NCBI GenBank assembly: GCA_022424805.1
Contig: JAKMGR010000155.1
Location: 1-5,999 of the forward strand
Reading direction: 5' to 3'
Origin: Verrucomicrobiales bacterium
GTDB lineage: Bacteria; Verrucomicrobiota; Verrucomicrobiia; Verrucomicrobiales; DEV007
Length of the DNA: 5,999 nt
Shown: positions 1 to 5,999 of the stretch, one piece after another
Layout: each line of letters opens with the position of its first letter
How positions within the stretch are numbered: position 1 is the first letter of the stretch
Program-made: the position numbers and the translations under genes
The notes under the pieces: generated by a model
Databases searched by the model: none
What the model saw: the letters and a program-made list of their open reading frames with translations, nothing else
What the model was told of the DNA's origin: nothing

Positions 1-1379
1 ACAAAGAGACGAAAATCGATCCGCAGGTTCCTGAGTTTCTCTCGGCTTTTGCCAGCCCCATCAAAGAAATAAAACTTCCATTGCCTGCATATGCTCCCGG
101 TTCGAGAAAATGGGTACAAGAGGCCCAATTGCAAGCCGCTCAAAAAAGAGTGGAGAAGGCAACTGCGGAGTTAGTCAAAGTAGAGACGACTCCTGAGGAG
201 GCCTCGTCGCAGATGGACTTGGCTAAACTCAAGTGGGAGGCAGCTCGTGCGGAACAGAAATCAGTGGAGGCAACTATCGCGGCTGATCAGTTCCGTTTTT
301 CTCACCCAGGCAAGAGTAATGAAGACCTGTTTCGCACTGCCTCGCGGACCCAGGTTGCCGCAGTCCTTGCCCGGTCGAAAGTGGAGCGACTTGGAACGGA
401 TGCGAAAAAGAAAAAAGCTGCCCGTGAGGCGAAGAAAAAAGCTGAGGAGCGGCTCGCCCAACTGGATAAAGGAAAAGTGGAATACGACTCACTTCGCGTT
501 ACACGAAAGGCCCTCGAAACACCGGCGCACAAGTTCACCGATTACCCCAGCATATTTCCTGACAAATCTACAGGGCGCCGGACGATGTTGGCGAATTGGA
601 TCGTTTCCCCGGAAAACCCGCTGACGGCTCGAGTGGCGGTGAATCACGTTTGGATGCGTCACTTCGGAGTACCGCTCGTTGATTCCGTCTTCGATTTCGG
701 CCGGCAGGCGAAGGAGCCGGAGCAACTCGCGCTTCTCGATTTTCTAGCGGTAGAATTCATGGAGTCAGGCTGGAGTTTTCGTCATTTGCATCGGCTAATC
801 GTCACGTCGGAGGCCTGGCGGCGGGATTCTTCAACAGCGAAGGTTGATTCGCGTACTCGTGAAGCAGATCCGGAAAACCGGTTCTATTGGCGAATGAACC
901 CTCGCAGGATGGAGGCGCAGGTCGTTCGGGACAGTCTGTTGCATTTATCTGGAGAACTCGATGTCACGATGGGTGGTTCGTCTGTCGACCCTGATGGTGA
1001 GACAAAGCGCCGGAGCATTTACTTTAATCACTCGCCAGAAAAACGAAGCCTGTTTCTTTCCACATTTGATGATGCGGATTTGTTGCAGTGTTATCGACGC
1101 AGCGAGAGCGTCGTCCCGCAGCAGGCACTTGCGTTGTCGAATAGTGAAGTGGCATTCGAAGCGGCCGGAAGAATTGCGGGAAAATGGGGTGCGGAAAAAG
1201 ACAGTGCTGCGCTGATCACTGAATTGTTTCTTCAGATTCTCGGACGTTCACCTGATGAGGAGGAAATTGGAGAGTGCGTAGCCTTTCTCTCGAATTTCCC
1301 GTCAGGACAAGGCCAGCGAGCAAGGAGCCAGCTGGTTCATGCCTTACTTAACCATAACGATTTCGTCACCATTCGGTAA
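1..1379 (+). CDS. DUF1553 (PSD1/DUF1549-type) protein, C-terminal part, 5' truncated by window edge
   Basis: The reading frame is open from position 3 to the TAA at 1377-1379, so the gene begins left of the window. A TTG at 81 is in frame, but nothing marks it as a start. The visible part has two regions. From about 105 to 500 is a Lys/Ala/Glu-rich, probably coiled-coil stretch, including a [16 protein letters not shown] run. From about 540 to the end is a DUF1553 domain, recognised by [20 protein letters not shown], then [13 protein letters not shown], then [20 protein letters not shown], and a terminal LLNHNDF. Family knowledge: such proteins usually carry a haem-binding PSD1 cytochrome domain and DUF1549 upstream, are exported, and are encoded next to a DUF1501 gene, as here. 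Their biochemical role is not established. Whether the N-terminal domains are present cannot be seen. The DUF1501 start follows after only five bases, which suggests one transcript. Confidence 0.93.
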   Translation, partial: KETKIDPQVPEFLSAFASPIKEIKLPLPAYAPGSRKWVQEAQLQAAQKRVEKATAELVKVETTPEEASSQMDLAKLKWEAARAEQKSVEATIAADQFRFSHPGKSNEDLFRTASRTQVAAVLARSKVERLGTDAKKKKAAREAKKKAEERLAQLDKGKVEYDSLRVTRKALETPAHKFTDYPSIFPDKSTGRRTMLANWIVSPENPLTARVAVNHVWMRHFGVPLVDSVFDFGRQAKEPEQLALLDFLAVEFMESGWSFRHLHRLIVTSEAWRRDSSTAKVDSRTREADPENRFYWRMNPRRMEAQVVRDSLLHLSGELDVTMGGSSVDPDGETKRRSIYFNHSPEKRSLFLSTFDDADLLQCYRRSESVVPQQALALSNSEVAFEAAGRIAGKWGAEKDSAALITELFLQILGRSPDEEEIGECVAFLSNFPSGQGQRARSQLVHALLNHNDFVTIR

Positions 1380-1384
1380 TTGGT

Positions 1385-2842
1385 ATGAGCCCCTTTTCTT
1401 CAGACGCAGATCCCCGAAGTCTTGATCGGAGAAGATTCCTCCACGGAGCCGGGCTCGGCTTTGGTGGGATTGCGTTGCAATCGATGCTCACTCAAGATTC
1501 GTTTGGCGCGGGGCGTTCGCTTCGCATCGACGGACGTTCCCAATTCGCGCCGAAGGCAAAAAATGTGATCTGGCTTTTCATGCGTGGAGGGGTCAGTCAC
1601 ATGGAAAGCTTCGATCCCAAGCCGATGCTGACGAAATATGGAGGGAAGACCATTGCGGAGACGCCCTACGCCGATGTGCAGGATCCTGAAAGATTAAAGA
1701 ATGTCAGGGTTGTTGTCGTGAATGACGCCAACGGTCAGCAGCGCAATGTGATCTATCCCTTGCAGGTGGGGTATAAGAAATACGGCGAAAGCGGGGTCGA
1801 AGTCAGTGATTGGTTTCCTCACATCGGCAACTGTATCGACGATATATCCGTGATCCGCTCCATGTGGACAACGGACGATAACCACGGCGCGCAGATCCAA
1901 TTTCACTCCGGGAAGCACCGTCTCGATCCGCCTGCTCCGACGATTGGAGCGTGGGTGACCTATGGTCTAGGTTCGCTGAATGACAATCTGCCTCAGTTCG
2001 TCAGTATGGGGCCGCGATTTTTTGACAAGAGCGATGGGCACTATCTGGGTCCTGCCTACGACTCCGTGAAGCTGAAAGTTGACTTGGACAATCCGCTCGA
2101 TTTCGCGAAGCCAGCCGGAGACCTGACACATGAAGAGCAGCGACGCAGTTTTGATCTTGTGGGGAGACTGAATCGCCTTGCGGCTAGGCAATATCCCGAC
2201 GATTCTGCATTGGAAGCTCGGATCAAATCGTATGAACTGGCCTTTCGAATGCAAACCGAGGTGCCCGATGTCATCAATTTCGATACCGAGTCGGAGGCTA
2301 CAAAAAAGCTCTACGGCCTCGATCAAAAGGAAACCAAACCATTCGGAGAGCAATTGCTGGCAGCGCGTCGCATGTCCGAGCGCGGTGTGCGTTTCATCCA
2401 GATAATGCATGGTGGAGGAGCTGCCGGAGCATGGGATCAGCATTCCAAGTTGAAGGAGAAACATTCGGAACTGGCAATGCAGGTCGACAAGCCTATCGCG
2501 GGACTATTGAAGGATTTGAAACAACGTGGCCAGCTCGAAGAGACACTCGTGGTTTTTGCGACTGAGTTTGGGCGGACGCCGGGAACGCAGGGTAGTGATG
2601 GGCGTGATCACCACCCCTATGGATTCAGTGTCTGGATGGCCGGCGGAGGAATCAAAGGCGGCGTCGTACACGGAGCGACTGACGAACTCGGATTTCACGC
2701 AGTTGCGAACCCCCATTACGTGACCGATATCCACGCCACCATCTTGCATCAGCTGGGATTGCATTCGCACACCTTGGAGGTTCCGGGGCACAAGCGTCTC
2801 GATCAGGATTTCGGAAGTGTAATCGGAGAGGTGATTGCGTGA
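1385..2842 (+). CDS. DUF1501 domain protein with Tat signal peptide
   Basis: A complete 485-residue protein, close to the usual length of the family. The N-terminus has a twin-arginine signal: D14-R-R-R-F-L-H20 followed by a Gly/Ala-rich hydrophobic stretch (about 21-35), so it is probably exported folded to the periplasm. The DUF1501 core starts with [21 protein letters not shown] (60-80). Further family hallmarks are H342 with WDQH (350-353), TEFGRTP (393-399), GRDHHP (406-411) and [15 protein letters not shown] (from 445). DUF1501 is related to the alkaline phosphatase/sulfatase superfamily, and the conserved Asp and His residues could bind metal; that is inference, and no substrate is known. 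The ATG at 1385 lies five bases after the upstream stop and has no clear Shine-Dalgarno sequence, so translation is probably coupled to the DUF1553 gene. It is chosen because it places the RR motif at the usual distance from the N-terminus. Confidence 0.95.
   Translation: MSPFSSDADPRSLDRRRFLHGAGLGFGGIALQSMLTQDSFGAGRSLRIDGRSQFAPKAKNVIWLFMRGGVSHMESFDPKPMLTKYGGKTIAETPYADVQDPERLKNVRVVVVNDANGQQRNVIYPLQVGYKKYGESGVEVSDWFPHIGNCIDDISVIRSMWTTDDNHGAQIQFHSGKHRLDPPAPTIGAWVTYGLGSLNDNLPQFVSMGPRFFDKSDGHYLGPAYDSVKLKVDLDNPLDFAKPAGDLTHEEQRRSFDLVGRLNRLAARQYPDDSALEARIKSYELAFRMQTEVPDVINFDTESEATKKLYGLDQKETKPFGEQLLAARRMSERGVRFIQIMHGGGAAGAWDQHSKLKEKHSELAMQVDKPIAGLLKDLKQRGQLEETLVVFATEFGRTPGTQGSDGRDHHPYGFSVWMAGGGIKGGVVHGATDELGFHAVANPHYVTDIHATILHQLGLHSHTLEVPGHKRLDQDFGSVIGEVIA
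2825..2831 (+). promoter_or_regulatory. Candidate Shine-Dalgarno for the small ORF at 2842
   Basis: GGAGAGG lies inside the last codons of the DUF1501 gene, ten bases before the ATG at 2842. It is the clearest ribosome-binding-like sequence before any plus-strand start in the window. It could also simply be coding sequence for Gly-Glu-Val, and the spacing is at the long end of the usual range. Confidence 0.35.
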
Positions 2843-3063
2843 TGAAAGGCTTTTCCTTTGTGATGACGGGAGTGTTGGCGCTGTTTGTTGTCGTCTCATT
2901 GCCTATCTGGGGCTGTCGGCGTAATCGCACGCCTGCCCGGCAGCCAAACAACAACAAAATGAAAGCGGTATTGGTTTATCCAATCCCGCTTTTCGCTCGG
3001 ATACTCAATGGAAATCGGCAGAGCTTAGTTCCCGCCCGAAGCGATCTCATTCGCTTTTGCTGA
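2842..3063 (+). CDS. Possible small membrane protein or lipoprotein, 73 residues (doubtful)
   Basis: The ATG at 2842 shares one base with the DUF1501 stop (TGATG), and a purine-rich GGAGAGG lies at 2825-2831, ten bases upstream; both favour coupled translation. Residues 4-22 form a strongly hydrophobic segment, followed by P-I-W-G-C and a basic tail (RRNRTPAR). This resembles a signal peptide with a weak lipobox ending at Cys25, although Trp at the -2 position is unusual. The part after residue 40 runs through a strong hairpin (2962-2992) and then overlaps the end of the convergent gene by 39 bases, and it shows no recognisable domain. A TGA in another frame at 2960-2962 would end a protein just before the hairpin, so a frameshifted or eroded gene is possible. 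I recognise no family. The start looks better supported than the C-terminal half. Confidence 0.35.
   Translation: MKGFSFVMTGVLALFVVVSLPIWGCRRNRTPARQPNNNKMKAVLVYPIPLFARILNGNRQSLVPARSDLIRFC
2962..2992. terminator. Probable bidirectional rho-independent terminator
   Basis: The left arm AAAGCGGTATTGG (2962-2974) pairs with the right arm CCAATCCCGCTTT (2980-2992) around a five-base loop, TTTAT. Twelve of thirteen positions pair; the exception is T2969 against C2985. On the plus strand the stem ends in a run of four T (2990-2993). On the minus strand it ends in TTT, then CA, then TTTT. It lies 32 bases beyond the stop of the minus-strand secreted-protein gene, a typical terminator position, and 119 bases beyond the DUF1501 stop. 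The U-tracts are short, so efficiency is uncertain. It also lies within the doubtful small ORF. Confidence 0.7.
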
Positions 3064-3600
3064 GACTTTTTTTAACGAGTCGATCAGCTTCTTGGTCGGG
3101 TTGATTCCGAAATGGTAGCGATCGGTTTCCTCGTTCATTTCCATTTCAAGAACAATGGGTAAAGAGGAATCGCTCGGATCGATTTTTACGGTCCACTGCT
3201 GGTAGTTTCCTTCGGGAAAAATCGTCCCCAATGTTTTTTCCTTATCCGGACTGGTCAGTGCCGTTTCCAGTTTCTTGATAAGAGTTTCTGCCTGATCGAT
3301 TGAGAGAAACATGGAAGCTCCCTCCTGCGGCCCGGTTTGTCCCGGAACAAAGGGAACAATGAGGCTGAACCAAATCATCGCGCCGAGATTATCGTCCGGC
3401 TTCGCTTCCACCGTTGTGTAGGACTGCACGCCCATTCCCTCCTTGTAAAAGGGCGTGGGATCGCCAATACGCGTAGCTCCCTGGACTACGATTGATTCAA
3501 TCGTCGGATCGAAAGTCGTGTCTTCCGGGTCCCAGTCAGCCGATTGCAGTGGCAGTGGCAAAAGGAAGAAAAGTGGAAAAGTGCCGAGTCGGATGCGCAT
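3025..3600 (-). CDS. Hypothetical secreted protein, 191 residues
   Basis: The N-terminus is a clear Sec signal peptide: basic MRIRLG, a hydrophobic Leu/Phe/Pro core (about 8-18), and a likely cleavage after Q19-S-A21, giving a mature protein starting DWDPED. I recognise no named family. The mature part is acidic and has no further membrane helix, although 72-86 is fairly hydrophobic. Two similar motifs are visible. F98-x-x-I101 is followed six residues later by L107-I108 and L111. F164-x-I166 is followed six residues later by L172-I173 and L176. This suggests two related strand-turn-helix units in a small periplasmic or secreted domain. The ATG at 3600 is preferred because it gives an intact signal peptide, although no Shine-Dalgarno precedes it. 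The gene follows the ABC-F stop by 52 bases and may be the last gene of that operon. The function is unknown. Confidence 0.85.
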   Translation of the reverse strand: MRIRLGTFPLFFLLPLPLQSADWDPEDTTFDPTIESIVVQGATRIGDPTPFYKEGMGVQSYTTVEAKPDDNLGAMIWFSLIVPFVPGQTGPQEGASMFLSIDQAETLIKKLETALTSPDKEKTLGTIFPEGNYQQWTVKIDPSDSSLPIVLEMEMNEETDRYHFGINPTKKLIDSLKKVSAKANEIASGGN

Positions 3601-3652
3601 GGCACTATACTAAAAGAGACTTCGGACAGCGGCAAGGGAGGGGAAGGGAATT

Positions 3653-5614
3653 TTACTCGCCCTTCAATTCTTCAATTTTGTCACTCAGTTCGTTCCATTT
3701 GGAATAGAGTCCTTCGAGTTGTGATTCCACCTCGGCGAAACGCTTCGTGGCTTCGGCGGCTTCTTCGCCTTTTTTGAAAAACTCAGGATCGACCAGCTTA
3801 TTGGTAAGCTCCGATTTTTCCTGCTCGATTGAACCGATCTTTTCTTCTACGGATTCAAATTCTTCCTCCAGTGGCTTCAATTTTGCAGCCTTGGCTTCGC
3901 GGGCTTTTGCCTCGAGGCGTCGTTGTTCTTTTCGATTTGCACCGCCACCGGTTTTGCTGCTCCCCGTCGAAGCGAAGCCACCTGCCTTTGGTTTTGCTGC
4001 TTCGAGGTCTGCCTGCTTTTTCTCGATGTAGTCACTGACGTTTCCGTAATACAGCTTGGGCGGCTCTCCGGGGATGAACTCGAGAACTTTCGTGACGATA
4101 GGGTCAAGAAAGGAGCGGTTGTGAGAAACAATTACGTAGGCGCCGGTGTAGTCGATCAGGGCTTTTTGCAGGACTTCCTGCGAATGCAAATCGAGGTGGT
4201 TAGTCGGCTCGTCGAGAATGAGGAAATTGGCAGGCTGAAGAAGCATGCGAGCGAGCGCGAGGCGTCCGCGTTCGCCTCCTGACAAAACGCTGACTTTCTT
4301 GAAAACATCGTCTCCGCGAAATAGAAACGCTCCCAGTAGCGTCCGAAGATTCGTTGCTGCTTCGCGGGTGACGCTGACTTCCATTGTTTCGAGGACAGTC
4401 CGCGTCGGATCGAGTTCGTCAGCGTGAGTTTGGGAAAAGTATGCGATCCCGACTTTGTGACCGACGATTCGTTCGCCGAAAGTTGGCTCTTCGTCTCCTG
4501 CGACGAGCCGGGAAAAAGTCGACTTTCCTGCTCCGTTGACTCCCAAAATGGCGATTTTGTCTCCGCGTTCGATCTCAAAGTCGAATTGGTCGATGACCTT
4601 GTTATCCCCGTAGTGTTTGCAGGCACTTTCCAACTTGAGAACCGTCCGGCCGCTGCGCTCTGGTTGAGGAAAGCGGAAATCGACGGTGGCCGCGTCCTGC
4701 TCCAACTCGATTCGCTCCATCTTGTCGAGCTGCTTGATTCGTGACTGATCCATCTTTGCTTTGGTGGCCTTGGCACGAAAGCGATTGATGAGTTTCTCCG
4801 CTTTCTCGATTTCCTTTTGCTGATTTCGGTAAGCCCGTTCCGCTTGTTCACGGCGGGCTTCGCGCTCCTGGAGAAAGAAGGAATAGTTGCCCGAGTACTG
4901 CTCCACGCCGCCATTTTCGAAGGCGAGGGTTCGATTGGTGAGGTTGTCCAGCATGCTCCGATCATGCGAAATCAGAATAAGTGCGCCGCCGTAATTTCGG
5001 AGCCATTGTTCAAGCCACTGAACGGTCTCGATATCGAGGTGGTTCGTCGGCTCGTCAAGAAGCAGCACGGATGGTTCGCGGAGTAGCAGTTTGGCCATCG
5101 CGATCCGCATTTGCCATCCGCCGGAAAACTCTCCCGTGTCCCGATCCATATCGGACTGTTTGAAGCCAAGACCGCCAAGAACGGTTTCGATGCGGGGCTT
5201 CATCCGGCTGACATCGTGGTGCTCGAGCCGTAGTTGCAGGTCGCCGAATACTTCAAGGAGATCGCCGTATTCCTCGGACTGTGGGTCGCCCGATTCCATT
5301 TCTTTTTCGACTTCGGCAAGCTGTTTCTGGAGTTGCTTCACGTCGTCAAATGCCTTCGCGGCTTCTTCAAAGATGGTAGACCCTTCGTGCTGGACTCCCT
5401 CCTGAGGCAGGTAGCCGACGGTTGTCTGTTTCGCCTTGATGATGCCCCCGGTATCGGGATGCTCGATCTCGGCGATAATCTTCATCAGGGTCGACTTGCC
5501 TGCTCCGTTTGGACCGGCAAGCGACCAGCGCTCTTTCGCGCGAACGGTGAAGGAGAGTTCCTGGAAAAGGGATCGGGCGCCGTATTCGATGGAGACTTTG
5601 TCTACGGCGAGCAT
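3653..5614 (-). CDS. ABC-F family ATPase (ribosome-associated, Uup/YheS-like architecture)
   Basis: A complete 653-residue protein with two fused ATP-binding domains and no membrane segment, the arrangement of ABC-F translation factors. Domain 1 has Walker A GPNGAGKST (34-42), Q-loop Q71, signature FSGGWQ (163-168), Walker B LLLDEP (184-189, catalytic E188), NHLD (191-194) and H-loop H217. The inter-domain linker (about 245-310) is charged and helical, with FRAKATKAK and KQLDKMERIE, as in the P-site tRNA interaction motif region of ABC-F proteins. Domain 2 has GVNGAGKST (358-366), Q395, LSGGE (444-448), LILDEP (465-470, E469), NHLD and H498. A basic then coiled-coil C-terminal extension (about 555-653) resembles the Uup-type C-terminal domain. 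All catalytic residues are present, so it should be active. ABC-F members act in the cytoplasm on the ribosome; whether this one relieves stalling, gates initiation or protects against antibiotics cannot be told from sequence. The start is 31 bases after the pheA stop, without a Shine-Dalgarno. Confidence 0.96.
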   Translation of the reverse strand: MLAVDKVSIEYGARSLFQELSFTVRAKERWSLAGPNGAGKSTLMKIIAEIEHPDTGGIIKAKQTTVGYLPQEGVQHEGSTIFEEAAKAFDDVKQLQKQLAEVEKEMESGDPQSEEYGDLLEVFGDLQLRLEHHDVSRMKPRIETVLGGLGFKQSDMDRDTGEFSGGWQMRIAMAKLLLREPSVLLLDEPTNHLDIETVQWLEQWLRNYGGALILISHDRSMLDNLTNRTLAFENGGVEQYSGNYSFFLQEREARREQAERAYRNQQKEIEKAEKLINRFRAKATKAKMDQSRIKQLDKMERIELEQDAATVDFRFPQPERSGRTVLKLESACKHYGDNKVIDQFDFEIERGDKIAILGVNGAGKSTFSRLVAGDEEPTFGERIVGHKVGIAYFSQTHADELDPTRTVLETMEVSVTREAATNLRTLLGAFLFRGDDVFKKVSVLSGGERGRLALARMLLQPANFLILDEPTNHLDLHSQEVLQKALIDYTGAYVIVSHNRSFLDPIVTKVLEFIPGEPPKLYYGNVSDYIEKKQADLEAAKPKAGGFASTGSSKTGGGANRKEQRRLEAKAREAKAAKLKPLEEEFESVEEKIGSIEQEKSELTNKLVDPEFFKKGEEAAEATKRFAEVESQLEGLYSKWNELSDKIEELKGE

Positions 5615-5645
5615 GGAAAGGGGAGGGCCGAAATTCGACAGAGCA

Positions 5646-5999
5646 TCAGGCAGGGTAGCTGCCTAACACTTTTACGAACGAGCAACTTGTTTCCAACTGC
5701 TGAATCACCTTGGCAAAATTGTCGTCCTCACAATGTCCAGCGAGATCAACGAAGAAATAGTATTCCCAAGCTCGGCGTTTCGAAGGCCGGCTTTCGATTT
5801 TCGACATATTGATATCCAGTTCTTCAAAAGGCTCGAGGGCCTTGTGAAGTGACCCTGGCTGATCCCGAACTGAAAACATGACTGACGTTCGATCGTTACC
5901 CGTAGGAGGGCAGGTCTCCTGACTGATTACGAGAAAGCGAGTGGTATTGTGGGCGATGTCCTGAATCGAGGTTTCAAGAAGTTCCAGCCCATACATTTC
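5646..5999 (-). CDS. pheA: Prephenate dehydratase (P-protein), C-terminal end with ACT domain, truncated by window edge
   Basis: The frame is open to the right edge, so only the last 117 residues are seen; the Met codon at 5996 is internal. The segment NTTRFLVIS contains the TRF motif (5934-5942) that ends the prephenate dehydratase catalytic domain. It is followed by an ACT regulatory domain: TSVMFSVRDQPGSLHKALEP, INMSKIESRPSKR (ESRP at 5784-5795), AWEYYFFVDLAGH, and the characteristic end FVKVLGSYP. The enzyme converts prephenate to phenylpyruvate in phenylalanine synthesis. In the family the ACT domain binds phenylalanine through the ESRP motif and a GALV-like motif (here GSLH), giving feedback inhibition; retention of ESRP suggests this is conserved. 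Whether a chorismate mutase domain is fused at the N-terminus cannot be seen. The TGA at 5646-5648 is 31 bases before the ABC-F start, suggesting co-transcription. Confidence 0.96.
   Translation of the reverse strand, partial: EMYGLELLETSIQDIAHNTTRFLVISQETCPPTGNDRTSVMFSVRDQPGSLHKALEPFEELDINMSKIESRPSKRRAWEYYFFVDLAGHCEDDNFAKVIQQLETSCSFVKVLGSYPA

Noticed and set aside
81..83. TTG at 81 as the start of the DUF1553 protein
   Set aside because: The frame stays open to the left edge with plausible protein sequence, and family members are much longer, so the gene must begin upstream.
1967..2464. A 165-codon minus-strand open frame inside the DUF1501 gene
   Set aside because: It lies entirely antisense to conserved DUF1501 motifs and has no domain or start signal of its own.
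3604..3609. TATAGT on the minus strand, resembling a -10 promoter element just before the secreted-protein gene
   Set aside because: It lies only three to eight bases before the ATG, so transcription would start at or inside the gene, and I found no convincing -35 element. Read-through from the ABC-F gene is simpler.
3923..4282. Long plus-strand open frames opposite the ABC-F gene, including 3923-4282 and 5234-5812
   Set aside because: They are antisense to a well-supported conserved gene, have no recognisable domains, and fit the expectation for shadow frames.
4190..5056. A near-identical 24-base repeat at 4190-4213 and 5033-5056 (one difference)
   Set aside because: Both copies encode DEPTNHLD, the Walker B region of the two ATPase domains, so the repeat is explained by protein family conservation.
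5994..5996. ATG at 5996 as the start of a free-standing ACT protein
   Set aside because: The codon before it is in frame, and the TRF motif of the dehydratase catalytic domain follows, so this is the interior of pheA.

Overview
The window looks like an ordinary stretch of chromosome from a member of the Planctomycetota/Verrucomicrobiota group. The main reason is the adjacent DUF1553 and DUF1501 genes at the left. These two families occur as tandem pairs in large paralogous sets in that group. Base composition looks moderate (roughly half G+C by eye). Most starts lack a good Shine-Dalgarno sequence. The exact phylum or genus cannot be fixed from this sequence.

Layout: two convergent gene blocks meet near position 3000. 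The plus-strand block is the C-terminal part of a PSD1/DUF1549/DUF1553-type protein (open at the left edge, ends 1379), then a complete Tat-exported DUF1501 protein (1385-2842), then a small weakly supported ORF with an N-terminal hydrophobic segment (2842-3063) that overlaps the DUF1501 stop by one base. The minus-strand block, read right to left, is the C-terminal end of prephenate dehydratase with its TRF motif and ACT domain (pheA, open at the right edge, stop at 5646), then a complete two-domain ABC-F ATPase (5614-3653), then a secreted protein of unknown function (3600-3025). Minus-strand spacings are 31 and 52 bases, so co-transcription is plausible.

Between the blocks, at 2962-2992, a 13-bp hairpin with one mismatch has T-rich sequence on both sides. 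It is well placed to terminate both operons. It also lies inside the small plus-strand ORF, so either that ORF is a remnant or not fully translated, or the hairpin is not a simple terminator.

Functionally the halves look unrelated. The left half belongs to the cell-envelope/periplasmic DUF1501-DUF1553 systems, whose biochemical role is poorly defined. The right half combines phenylalanine biosynthesis with a ribosome-associated ABC-F factor. There is no intergenic stretch longer than about 60 bases, and I see no RNA genes, mobile elements, CRISPR arrays or integration signs. I do not see convincing evidence of a new multi-gene system. The items most worth a second look are the small ORF with the embedded hairpin and the uncharacterised secreted protein with an internal motif repeat.
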